Positions 42,945 through 50,555 of a stretch of DNA of 64,000 nt are shown here, in pieces; positions within the stretch are counted from its first letter, which is position 1, and each line of letters opens with the position of its first letter. Both the position numbers and the translations under genes were made by a program. This DNA comes from Streptococcus hillyeri (GTDB taxonomy: Bacteria; Bacillota; Bacilli; Lactobacillales; Streptococcaceae): NCBI RefSeq assembly GCF_003686955.1, contig NZ_RCVM01000003.1, forward strand, positions 62,001 through 126,000, written 5' to 3'. The notes beneath the pieces were generated by a model. The model was given only the letters and a program-made list of their open reading frames with translations, had not been told where the DNA came from and searched no databases.

Positions 42945-43550
42945 TTATTTTGCTGCTTTGTAGAGTTCGTCAACTTTATTCCAGTTGATGATTTCAAAGA
43001 ATGCTTTGATGTAGTTTGGACGGACGTTACGGTAGTTAAGGTAGTAAGCGTGCTCCCAAACGTCAAGTGCCAAGATTGGTTGTTTGCCATCCATGATTGG
43101 TGTATCTTGGTTTGGTGTTGATACCACTTCAAGTTTACCTTCTGCATTGACAACAAGGAATGCCCATCCTGAACCAAAACGCGTTGTTGCTGCTGCTGTG
43201 AAAGCCTCTTTGAAAGCGTCAAATGAACCAAATGCTTCATTGATTGCCGCTGCAACTTCTTCAGTAATTTCAGTTTTTTCTGGAGAAAGCAATTCCCAGA
43301 ACAAAGCGTGGTTCAAGTGACCACCACCGTTGTTAATAACTGCTTGACGGATATCCGCTGGAATTGACTCAACGTCTGACAAAAGTGCCACAAGGTCTTC
43401 ACCAATTTCAGGGTGTTTTTCAAGCGCAGCATTCACGTTTGCCACGTAAGTTGCGTGGTGTTTGCCGTGGTGTAGAGTCATTGTTTCCGCATCAATAACT
43501 GGTTCAAGCGCATCGTAAGCGTAAGGTAGGTCTGGTAAAATAATTGCCAT
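42945..43550 (-). CDS. sodA: manganese superoxide dismutase
   Basis: 201 residues. Dismutates superoxide. Metal ligands lie in the usual places: His in [12 protein letters not shown], His in [14 protein letters not shown], and Asp/His in [25 protein letters not shown] and gene length agree with the streptococcal Mn enzyme. It is a single gene; downstream is a degenerate repeat of its own 3' end. Confidence 0.97.
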   Translation of the reverse strand: MAIILPDLPYAYDALEPVIDAETMTLHHGKHHATYVANVNAALEKHPEIGEDLVALLSDVESIPADIRQAVINNGGGHLNHALFWELLSPEKTEITEEVAAAINEAFGSFDAFKEAFTAAATTRFGSGWAFLVVNAEGKLEVVSTPNQDTPIMDGKQPILALDVWEHAYYLNYRNVRPNYIKAFFEIINWNKVDELYKAAK

Positions 43551-43621
43551 GATTACATATCCTCTTTTCGTTATATTACCTTTATTTTATCTGAAAATGG
43601 CAGAGCTTTCAAAGAATTTGA

Positions 43622-44452
43622 CTAGAAATAATAATCCTCATCAATACGTAAAAAGGTACCATCTTTGACATAGAAATAAAAATAATTGGAACTACTACCC
43701 GAATACGTTCCCGATTCTGTCTCTTCATCAAATCCGATGCTGTATTTACCATCAGGAAATTGTGTTAAATCGGCTTTCTCTACAGCAGTTTTCAAAAATT
43801 CCTTAGCCTCTTTTGCTTGTCCGAGTTTCTCATTAAGAACATCAGAAGTCATCAAATGGAAGGAAAAAGTCCCTATAACATTTTCCTTGGCCAGCATTTC
43901 TTTAATAGGAATGTCATACAAACCTTGGAGGGGTTTTCCAGCCTTTCGGTTCGTTTCCACAACCTTGTAGTAATCTCCTATCTGAGGCGAATCCTCATCA
44001 ATCGTACCCCCAAAACCAGAGTAAGTCATATGATCAAATTGAAACCCTTTTATAGTCCTTTCCATTTCTTTCTGAAGTTGTCTCCCCTCTGGCTGCTTCC
44101 ACATCGCCTCCAAGGCAATAGGGAAAAATGTCCTTACCAAGCTTTCTGTTGAAGCGATTGCTTCTGGACTAGAATCTTCAGGTTCCTCACCATAGCCTAG
44201 AGACAGAGAAAAGGTTAGCTCTTCGCCGTTAACAACTTCCGTATAATGACCATCAGCGCTATAGATACTCGTCTCTATCGTTCGACCGACAGCATCTTCA
44301 ACGTTCATCTCTCCAGTGAAACCATAAGCTTTAAACAGGAGGGATAACTCGGACTCAGCTACCTGACGTTCCTTTTCACCATTTCCACAACCTGTTAGAA
44401 AAAAGAGCAAGGAAAATATCACAATCATTAAGCTAATCAGTTTCTTTTTCAT
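43622..44452 (-). CDS. lipoprotein of unknown function
   Basis: About 276 residues from the ATG at 44452 (MKKKLISLMIVIF) with GGAGAAG just upstream. Signal peptide with lipobox LTGC, so a membrane-anchored lipoprotein. The mature part is acidic, with GFTGEMNVEDAVGR and C-terminal NYFYFYVKDGTFLRID. No family recognised with confidence. It follows holA by 11 bp and is probably co-transcribed. Confidence 0.8.
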   Translation of the reverse strand: MKKKLISLMIVIFSLLFFLTGCGNGEKERQVAESELSLLFKAYGFTGEMNVEDAVGRTIETSIYSADGHYTEVVNGEELTFSLSLGYGEEPEDSSPEAIASTESLVRTFFPIALEAMWKQPEGRQLQKEMERTIKGFQFDHMTYSGFGGTIDEDSPQIGDYYKVVETNRKAGKPLQGLYDIPIKEMLAKENVIGTFSFHLMTSDVLNEKLGQAKEAKEFLKTAVEKADLTQFPDGKYSIGFDEETESGTYSGSSSNYFYFYVKDGTFLRIDEDYYF

Positions 44453-44463
44453 ATTCTTCTCCA

Positions 44464-45504
44464 TCAACCTTTGAGTAAACTTGCTATCTTCAACAATGCC
44501 ACTTCAAAGAGATAATCTTTGTCATAAACACCTGTCTTAATCTGATAATCGCATTCAATGAGCGTTGCGACAGCTTTTTTCAAAAAAGTTAAAGACAGAG
44601 TGCGACTATCTCGAAGAGCAAATTTCACCTGATAGGGATTGATGTTCCGTCCTATCAAACTAGAAAGCTCAGCTACCATAGCTTGCTCAGATTTCCCCTG
44701 ACTAGCTAAAATCTTAACCTGCAAAAAGAGACGAAACTGCCCAAGCATAATCGCAATCAACTTAATCTCGTCCTCCCCTTGAAGTCGTAAATCCCTTACC
44801 AACTCACGACTAGCATCAATCTTGCCAGACAGGATATACTGAGTCAGGTCAAATAAATTATCTTGTAGGCTTTTGGGAATAGCTTGCGCAATGTCCTCAT
44901 GTGTCACCGTGCCCTGCTTCTTATAAGATTTCAAAAAGGCTAAATTTTTTGAGGTGTCAGAAAAATCAAAGTTAGACTTAATCAAAAGCTCCTCAAAAAC
45001 ACCTGACTCAAACGCCAATCCTTCCTTATGAGCCAACTTCTGAAAATAGGTTCTCAGGTCTGCTTCTTTTAAAGGAACCGCTTCGAAAATCCGAGCGTCA
45101 CGCTTGAGAATCTTCACTAGACGTCGCTTTCCATCTAGTTTTCCTGGCGCCATAATAACCAAGCGTGTTGTCTCCACAGGATTCTCTAGATAGGCTTCAA
45201 ATCGCTTGAGTTCCTGCTCACCCAAATAAGATTTACGATCCGTCGTAATGTCTAAAAGATGATCAAAAATCACAACCTTTTCATCCGCAAAAAAAGGGAG
45301 ACTTTCCAAATCCATTTCAGCCGCTGCATAATCAGTCTCAGCCATGTCAAAATAAGAATAGGTCAAATCATCCTTATCAAACGAGATAGCCTTCATAAAA
45401 GCTTCTTTTAGCTGACTATACTGGCCTAGGTCCTCACCAGTAACGACCGTAATCAGCCCCAGTTTTTCTTTGGTAATGTTACCAATTTCTTCAATAGCAA
45501 TCAT
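44464..45504 (-). CDS. holA: DNA polymerase III clamp loader subunit delta
   Basis: 346 residues. HolA binds and opens the sliding clamp. N-terminal TVVTGEDLGQYSQLKEAF is the degenerate nucleotide-binding region, and the C-terminal collar part contains LRLQGEDEIKLIAIMLGQFRL. The start ATG is 6 nt after an extended -10 (TGG-TATAAT), pointing to a leaderless transcript. Immediately upstream lies the left copy of the 29-bp repeat bounding the toxin-antitoxin islet. Confidence 0.94.
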   Translation of the reverse strand: MIAIEEIGNITKEKLGLITVVTGEDLGQYSQLKEAFMKAISFDKDDLTYSYFDMAETDYAAAEMDLESLPFFADEKVVIFDHLLDITTDRKSYLGEQELKRFEAYLENPVETTRLVIMAPGKLDGKRRLVKILKRDARIFEAVPLKEADLRTYFQKLAHKEGLAFESGVFEELLIKSNFDFSDTSKNLAFLKSYKKQGTVTHEDIAQAIPKSLQDNLFDLTQYILSGKIDASRELVRDLRLQGEDEIKLIAIMLGQFRLFLQVKILASQGKSEQAMVAELSSLIGRNINPYQVKFALRDSRTLSLTFLKKAVATLIECDYQIKTGVYDKDYLFEVALLKIASLLKG

Positions 45505-45526
45505 ACCTTCATTATACCACAGGAAG

Positions 45527-45555
45527 TTATAACTTGACCATTTTCTCTATTTTGC
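45527..45555. repeat. 29-bp direct repeat, left copy
   Basis: Sequence from TTATAACTTGAC to CTCTATTTTGC, matching 47461-47489 in 28 of 29 positions (C versus T at position 13). Lies just upstream of holA. Confidence 0.9.
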
Positions 45556-45678
45556 AGTTTAGGTTCCCATTGATTGCTTCATGGCACTAAAAAACTTAAT
45601 ATTATGACATTAAAAAATGGCATTTTCTTGAAATTTCTTCACGGGAGCAAAAAGTATTTACTAGCTTTTGGTTTATCA

Positions 45679-45717
45679 TTGCTAATAGCAAAAAAACGGT
45701 GTATACTTGTATATACA
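45679..45717 (+). promoter_or_regulatory. promoter and operator of the MazEF-like operon
   Basis: -35 TTGCTA (45679-45684), 17-bp spacer, -10 TATACT (45702-45707). A palindrome TGTATA-N6-TATACA (45700-45717) overlaps the -10 box, the usual place for autorepression by antitoxin or complex. Operator role is inferred. Confidence 0.6.
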
Positions 45718-45734
45718 GAAAGAAGGTGGAAAAT

Positions 45735-45947
45735 ATGAACTTTGTAAAGGCTCGTAAAGTCGGTAACTCTATAACCGTGACACTTCCTAAAGACTTGGGT
45801 ATCACCACTGGTCAAGAGTTCTTAATCGAGAAAGGTCGTAATGATGTCATTATGCTAGTTCCTAAGATTGCCAATCCTTTTAATGGTCTTGACGATTTAA
45901 GTATGGAAGATGACTTTGAAGGGGTAACATTGTTAGATCATGAGTAA
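45735..45947 (+). CDS. mazE: MazE-like AbrB-fold antitoxin
   Basis: 70 residues from the ATG at 45735 (MNFVKARKVGNSITVTLPK) with GGTGG upstream. Residues 1-45 form an AbrB/SpoVT swapped-hairpin DNA-binding domain; the acidic C-terminal tail (FNGLDDLSMEDDFEG) should wrap and inhibit the toxin. Overlaps mazF by 8 bp. Part of an islet bounded by 29-bp repeats. The symbol is used in the family sense. Confidence 0.85.
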   Translation: MNFVKARKVGNSITVTLPKDLGITTGQEFLIEKGRNDVIMLVPKIANPFNGLDDLSMEDDFEGVTLLDHE

Positions 45948-46281
45948 TTACATTCCTAAAAAGCAGGATATTATCTGGATTGATTTTGACCCTTCTGCTG
46001 GGCGAGAAATTCAAAAGAGGCGTCCTGCCTTAGTCGTATCTAGTGACAATTACAATAAACAGACTGGCTTTGTTGCTGTCTGCCCTATCACTCACGGACA
46101 AGCTAAATTAAGAGATAAGGGACTATTAGTTGACGTGGAAAATGAAAAAATTGACGGTTACGTTAACCCGTTCCAACTACACACTTTCGACTATCGTGCT
46201 AGGAATGCCCAAAAAATCACTATATTAAGCGATTATGCTTTTGCTCAAGTCGTTCAACTCTATCAATTCATTTTTGAATAA
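45940..46281 (+). CDS. mazF: MazF/PemK-type mRNA interferase toxin
   Basis: 113 residues. Contains the family signature IIWIDFDPSAGREIQKRRP followed by ALVVSS, the conserved Arg and Thr/Ser active-site region, and PFQLHTFDYRARNAQK. MazF enzymes cut single-stranded mRNA at short motifs. The gene overlaps its antitoxin and appears intact. The cleavage motif cannot be predicted from sequence alone. Confidence 0.9.
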   Translation: MSNYIPKKQDIIWIDFDPSAGREIQKRRPALVVSSDNYNKQTGFVAVCPITHGQAKLRDKGLLVDVENEKIDGYVNPFQLHTFDYRARNAQKITILSDYAFAQVVQLYQFIFE

Positions 46282-46338
46282 AGCAATTCAAACACTAAAA
46301 ATAGACACACGCGTGCACACATACTAGGAGATTTAAAT

Positions 46339-47007
46339 ATGGCAAGAAAATCAAAAAAAAGCGGTTCTAATGGTCCTTGGATAATCATCGGAATTATTGT
46401 ACTGATAGCGATCATCATTGTATTACTACCCGTTATTTTTATCGGTAGCTTATTTGCAGTTTGGTACTTCGGTAAAAAGAACCCTAATCCTAAAATGAGA
46501 AACATCGCTATCGGAACTGCTGTAATCAGCTTATTAAGTTGGAGCTTTATCGGAGACAGTAATGATAAAAATAATCAAGACACATCTGTGAAGTCTGGAA
46601 TTGTATCTACAACAGCAACTAAGAAGAAAGAAAATCCCGAAGTGACCACTACTGAAAAGAAAACTACGGTAACAGAATTTACAACTTCTACCACTACAAC
46701 AACCACTGAAAAAACCACAACTACATCAACAATCGCAACGACACTCGAAGCTCCGACAACACAAGCTCCTGACCCAGTTGTTTCAACTACCGAAAGTGTT
46801 CCGGTACAAAATTTTGCTACCGCACCAGTAGCAGAAGCTGCTCCAGCTCCACAACCCGTGGCACCCGAACCAGAAGCTGCTCCAGTTCAAGCATACTATG
46901 CAAACTGTACCGCAGTGAGAAACGCAGGAGCTGCTCCGATATATTCTGGAGACCCTGGTTATGGTCCACATTTAGACCGTGACGGAGATGGCGTAGCCTG
47001 CGAGTAA
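46339..47007 (+). CDS. membrane protein with Thr/Pro-rich linker and Excalibur domain
   Basis: 222 residues. Basic N-terminus, two close hydrophobic helices (about 14-45 and 55-72), a long low-complexity linker of T, E, K and then A, P, V (about 80-185), and a C-terminal Excalibur calcium-binding domain with YYANCTAVRNAGAAPI and DRDGDGVACE. The domain is extracellular in other proteins. It follows mazF by 57 bp within the repeat-bounded islet. Role unknown; perhaps cell-surface calcium-dependent binding. AGGAG precedes the start. Confidence 0.85.
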   Translation: MARKSKKSGSNGPWIIIGIIVLIAIIIVLLPVIFIGSLFAVWYFGKKNPNPKMRNIAIGTAVISLLSWSFIGDSNDKNNQDTSVKSGIVSTTATKKKENPEVTTTEKKTTVTEFTTSTTTTTTEKTTTTSTIATTLEAPTTQAPDPVVSTTESVPVQNFATAPVAEAAPAPQPVAPEPEAAPVQAYYANCTAVRNAGAAPIYSGDPGYGPHLDRDGDGVACE

Positions 47008-47089
47008 TGAAAAGAAGTTGAACCAAAATCTCAACCCTCTCTTTTTTGATAATGGCAGATTGGCGCAGTAATTGATTGGAAGTCTATAT

Positions 47090-47300
47090 CTGAACTTTAA
47101 GTGTCCATCTCAAATAGTCCACTGAACAGTTTCACCCCCACACACTAAAACTTATTAGTTTTAGTGTGAAGGGGGTGGCAAGACCTAGGCTTGCCAAGAT
47201 GGAATGGAACTCTGTAGGAGCTCGCTTCCGCCCCACACCACATTAGAAGAAGTGCTAACAAAAATACTAAATAAAAACTAATTGACTTTACCATTCTATA
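47090..47300 (-). repeat. BOX-like modular repeat, copy C
   Basis: Minus orientation; shares GTCAATTAGTTTTTATTTAG, TAGCACTTCTnCTAATGTGG and CTCCTACAGAGTTCCATTCC modules with copies B and E. Contains hairpins CACACTAAAAC / GTTTTAGTGTG and a GTCCACTGAAC variant core. Lies inside the toxin-antitoxin islet; 47008-47460 has no supported gene. Confidence 0.7.
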
Positions 47301-47460
47301 AAACGCATATAACATAGTTATTAGCTATAACAAAAGCAAAAGAAACTGTCAAATACTATGAAAAAGTCCTAGAAAATTAGAGAAGGGAGCAAATCTGTTA
47401 TTTTAGATTTTTCGATAGCTAAGAAACCTATCGTATTACCGTTTTTTAAGGCATATAATT

Positions 47461-47489
47461 TTATAACTTGACTATTTTCTCTATTTTGC
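47461..47489. repeat. 29-bp direct repeat, right copy
   Basis: Second copy of the repeat at 45527-45555. Here it contains the -35 TTGACT (47468-47473) and leads into an extended -10 (TGC-TATGAT, 47490-47495) of the DUF3042 gene. Confidence 0.9.
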
Positions 47490-47528
47490 TATGATTAAGG
47501 TATCTTAAAGAAGATAGGAGACACTCTT

Positions 47529-47705
47529 ATGGCTAAAAAACATCCTTTTGTGAAAGGTCTTGTGACCGGTGTTGTTGGATCAGTTGCTGCCGCTGCTGGT
47601 GCGCTTTTTGCAATCCAAAAAACCATCATTGAACCTGAAGAAAAGAAAGCTGCTTTTATCGAAGAAAACCGTAAAAAAGCTGCGCGTCGTCGCGTATCAC
47701 GCTAA
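47529..47705 (+). CDS. DUF3042 family small protein
   Basis: 58 residues: MAKKHPFVKGLVTGVVGSVA, a short hydrophobic Gly/Ala-rich segment (about 10-29), then a charged tail (EPEEKKAAFIEENRKKAARRR). This matches DUF3042, found across lactic acid bacteria; function unknown, possibly membrane-associated. AGGAG lies 8 nt upstream and a promoter (TTGACT, 16-bp spacer, TATGAT) at 47468-47495. A long bidirectional terminator follows. It was identified by reading the frame directly. Confidence 0.85.
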   Translation: MAKKHPFVKGLVTGVVGSVAAAAGALFAIQKTIIEPEEKKAAFIEENRKKAARRRVSR

Positions 47706-47841
47706 TTTATACTTTCAAAGATCAAACCAACCAATTCACCAAAAACTTAGATAAAACTGAGTTTTATCAGGCTGAGGTAAGCTTTGCTTGTCAATAAGCA
47801 CTCACCATTTGAATATAATCAAAGAGCCCGGTAAAAGTCTC

Positions 47842-47907
47842 AACAATAGAAAAAGGCTTAGAATAACGTCATCAATATACGTTAATTTTAAGCCTTTTTC
47901 TATTGTT
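47842..47907. terminator. long bidirectional terminator
   Basis: Arms AACAATAGAAAAAGGCTTA and TAAGCCTTTTTCTATTGTT with an inner TAACG/CGTTA stem. Separates the convergent DUF3042 and clpP genes. Confidence 0.85.
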
Positions 47908-47960
47908 CAATTGTATCAGCAAGATCCAAATCTGAGTTTTTCCCAGCCTCTCATAGTTGC

Positions 47961-48551
47961 TTAATTTAAGCTATTATTTTCCATGATAGCATCAATGAAA
48001 CCATATTTAAGTGTTTCTTCTGCACTCATCCAGTAATCACGCTCTGCATCCTTGTGAACTTGCTTCACTGTCTTACCAGAGTTTTTAGCCAAGATTTGTT
48101 CAAGGTTATTACGAGTTTTCAAAAGGTGCTCAGCTGCGATTGCCATATCTGTTTGTTGCGTACCGCCACCAGTACCACCCATCGGTTGGTGAATCATGTA
48201 TTCTGCATTTGGAAGCATGAAGCGTTTCCCTTTTGCTCCTGATGACGCAATGATTGTTCCCATTGAGGCAGCCACACCCATAACAATCGTCTGGACATCT
48301 GCCTTGATAAAGTTCATGGTATCAACAATAGCTAAACCTGCTGATACAGACCCTCCAGGAGTGTTAACGTAAAGATAGATATCTTTTGTAGGATCTTGAG
48401 CATCTAGGAACAAAAGCTGCGCAATAACAGAATTTGCCATATTATCCTCAACAGGACCTGTTAACATAATGATACGGTCTTTTAAAAGACGTGAGTAAAT
48501 ATCATAAGAACGCTCACCGCGTGATGTTTGTTCAATAACTACAGGAATCAT
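47961..48551 (-). CDS. clpP: ATP-dependent Clp protease proteolytic subunit
   Basis: 196 residues. Serine protease barrel subunit. Catalytic Ser in [14 protein letters not shown], His in [12 protein letters not shown], and Asp in the C-terminal region (AERDYWMS). Works with ClpX, ClpC or ClpE. A perfect CIRCE operator lies about 80 bp upstream, indicating HrcA control; a GGTCAAA half-site nearby could be part of a CtsR site but the second half is poor. Confidence 0.97.
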   Translation of the reverse strand: MIPVVIEQTSRGERSYDIYSRLLKDRIIMLTGPVEDNMANSVIAQLLFLDAQDPTKDIYLYVNTPGGSVSAGLAIVDTMNFIKADVQTIVMGVAASMGTIIASSGAKGKRFMLPNAEYMIHQPMGGTGGGTQQTDMAIAAEHLLKTRNNLEQILAKNSGKTVKQVHKDAERDYWMSAEETLKYGFIDAIMENNSLN

Positions 48552-48629
48552 AATTTTCCTCTTTTCTACTTAATTCTTACTGTTATTATATGCTTTTAGT
48601 CAGATAAGGTCAAATAAAAAACTCATTTT

Positions 48630-48656
48630 TTAGCACTCTCTTCAAAAGAGTGCTAA
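48630..48656. promoter_or_regulatory. CIRCE operator (HrcA site)
   Basis: TTAGCACTC (48630-48638), 9-bp spacer, GAGTGCTAA (48648-48656): perfect match to the CIRCE consensus. Located upstream of clpP. CIRCE normally marks groE and dnaK operons; control of clpP by HrcA is known for Streptococcus salivarius. Confidence 0.93.
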
Positions 48657-48667
48657 AATTCTTTTGT

Positions 48668-48702
48668 AAAAATAAGAACAACTGTATTTGCCCTTATTTT
48701 TT
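48668..48702 (-). terminator. possible terminator downstream of upp
   Basis: AAAATAAG and CTTATTTT arms with T-rich ends. On the minus strand it follows upp by about 120 bp; stem is AT-rich, so strength is uncertain. Confidence 0.45.
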
Positions 48703-48806
48703 TCTATTCCTTTAGAGTCAGTTTGTTAGGGCTCGTTTATTTCAAACGATCTAAACTTATTTGGCCACTGGACCTCGCCGCTTTCTTATTTTCCAGCGAC
48801 GACCTA

Positions 48807-48831
48807 AATAGGTCCACTGGACCTATTTAGT
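48807..48831. repeat. GTCCACTGGAC hairpin at the upp stop codon
   Basis: Palindrome with core GTCCACTGGAC and flanks AAATAG / CTATTT. The flank on the gene side is the upp stop context itself. Related cores occur at 16536, 37298, 42869 and 48771. Confidence 0.6.
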
Positions 48832-49452
48832 ACCAAACAAGCGGTCTCCTGCATCTCCAAGTCCTGGGACGATGTAGCCTTGTTCATTGAGTTTTTCGTC
48901 AAGGGCTGCTGTATAGATATCAATGTCTGGATGCGCTGCTCTGAGTTTTGCAACTCCTTCTGGCGCTGCTACCAAGCAGACGAATTTAATGTTAGTTGCT
49001 CCGCGTTTTTTCAATGAATCAACACCTAGAATAGCTGAGCCACCTGTCGCAAGCATTGGGTCAACCAAGAAGACTTGGCGCTGCTCGATATCTTCTGGAA
49101 GTTTTACCAAGTATTCAACTGGCTCAAGAGTTTCTTCGTCACGGTACATTCCAATGTGCCCCACTTTTGCGGCTGGAACAAGACTCAAAAGACCATCAAC
49201 CATACCGATACCTGCACGCAAAATTGGAACGATTGCTAATTTTTTTCCAGCCAATTGTTTCTGAATCGTTTTTGTAATCGGCGTCTCAATTTCAACATCT
49301 TCAAGTGGAAGATCACGCCACACTTCATATCCCATGAGCATAGCAATTTCATTAACCAACTCACGAAAATCTTTTGTAGAGGTCGTTGTACGACGCAAAA
49401 TAGACAACTTATGCTGAATTAGCGGATGTGCAATAACTTGGAAATTTCCCAT
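48823..49452 (-). CDS. upp: uracil phosphoribosyltransferase
   Basis: 209 residues. Salvages uracil to UMP with PRPP. PRPP motif [16 protein letters not shown], uracil-binding [16 protein letters not shown] near the C-terminus, and [11 protein letters not shown]. Promoter -10 TATAAT lies about 45 bp upstream. The stop codon is immediately followed by a palindrome (TAAATAG-GTCCACTGGAC-CTATTTA on the plus strand), one of several such hairpins in the window. Confidence 0.97.
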   Translation of the reverse strand: MGNFQVIAHPLIQHKLSILRRTTTSTKDFRELVNEIAMLMGYEVWRDLPLEDVEIETPITKTIQKQLAGKKLAIVPILRAGIGMVDGLLSLVPAAKVGHIGMYRDEETLEPVEYLVKLPEDIEQRQVFLVDPMLATGGSAILGVDSLKKRGATNIKFVCLVAAPEGVAKLRAAHPDIDIYTAALDEKLNEQGYIVPGLGDAGDRLFGTK

Positions 49453-49738
49453 GAGAGAACCTCTTTCTATATACGTTTATCCCTAGTATTATATCAAAAA
49501 AGTAAGCGGTTGACTATTATTTTTTGTAGAACTAACCATGACAAACACATGGCAAAAAGCCGTATAACTGTTTTCTAACTACACATATTTTCTCAAGATA
49601 TTTACATCTGTATATTGGCTTATCCTCGTTTTCATCTACAATACGACGAAAATGTCAACAAATAGTTGCGCACAAGCAAACAAATCTTTCTCAGTTAGTC
49701 TTTTGAATTCCATCTCATTCTCTCTGTCCATAAAAATA

Positions 49739-49780
49739 AGCTCTACTATTTTACCATTTTTTAGGGAAAATAGCAGAGCT
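49739..49780 (-). terminator. hairpin after the methyltransferase gene
   Basis: AGCTCT-A-CTATTTT pairs with AAAATAG-C-AGAGCT around a 14-nt T-rich loop, 6 bp beyond the stop of the methyltransferase. 49453-49738 otherwise holds only the upp promoter and no visible gene. Confidence 0.6.
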
Positions 49781-49785
49781 GAACC

Positions 49786-50541
49786 TCAATCTTTCTTTGT
49801 TACCTTTTGTGCTTTAATGACTAAAAAATCAGGTTTATGTAGTAAATCCCTATACTCGGGATATTCTTCTAACATCTTATCATCTGGGAGTGGTTCAATC
49901 ACTTTCTCAATCGTAAAGCCAGCATATATCAAGGTATTAAAAATCTCTGAAAATGTTCGGTGATATTTTTTGACATTGTCCACAAACCAGACAGACTCAC
50001 GTTCTCCTGAGACGCTATAATGAGTCAAATTCAAATGTAGACGATTCCCATCGGTATCTCTAGTCCACCGATCACCACCTGTATGGCAGGTATTGATTGG
50101 ATGTTCTTGTGAAAAAATCAGAAAGCCATTATCATTTAGCTTATCATAAATTTTAGCAATCAAATCCGAAAAATCTGCCACATAGTGAAAAGCTAGCGAA
50201 CTAACCACCAAATCAAACGAACCATCCAACTGATCGATATCTTCCATCGGTAAATTCAGGTATTGAATGTTAGGAGCCGTATTTTCAGCCTCAGCAACCG
50301 CCAACATCTTCTCAGAAATATCAATCCCAAGAATAGAACTAGCTCCCGCATCACTAAATTTCTTGCAGTAATCACCAAATCCACAGCCTAAATCAAGAAT
50401 CCTTTTACCTTTTAAATCAGGTAATAAGGAAAATAAGGCAGGAATTTCAAAAAGAGTATTGGCATTGCGTTCATTTTTTCGAATCTTTTGATACCCCTCA
50501 AAAAAGGTATCATTGTCATAGATATTTTGCTTTGCCATCAT
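49786..50541 (-). CDS. class I SAM-dependent methyltransferase
   Basis: 251 residues. Motif I RILDLGCGFGDYCKKF (AdoMet loop), LGIDISEKMLAVA for the ribose, and FDLVVSSLAFHYVAD as post-motifs. Belongs to the small-molecule (UbiE/Tam-like) methyltransferase group; the substrate is unknown. GAGGAG precedes a double ATG (50541/50538). It lies 15 bp after the flavin disulfide reductase gene, so co-transcription is likely. Confidence 0.85.
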   Translation of the reverse strand: MMAKQNIYDNDTFFEGYQKIRKNERNANTLFEIPALFSLLPDLKGKRILDLGCGFGDYCKKFSDAGASSILGIDISEKMLAVAEAENTAPNIQYLNLPMEDIDQLDGSFDLVVSSLAFHYVADFSDLIAKIYDKLNDNGFLIFSQEHPINTCHTGGDRWTRDTDGNRLHLNLTHYSVSGERESVWFVDNVKKYHRTFSEIFNTLIYAGFTIEKVIEPLPDDKMLEEYPEYRDLLHKPDFLVIKAQKVTKKD

Positions 50542-50555
50542 AGCTCCTCATTATT

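Noticed and set aside
48603-48620. CtsR box upstream of clpP
   Set aside because: Only one GGTCAAA heptad; the second heptad does not fit the direct-repeat consensus, so not annotated as a site.
48723-48760. Possible second upp 3' end (reading LDRLK-stop)
   Set aside because: Only four matching residues; too short to separate from chance, unlike the rlmCD and sodA cases.
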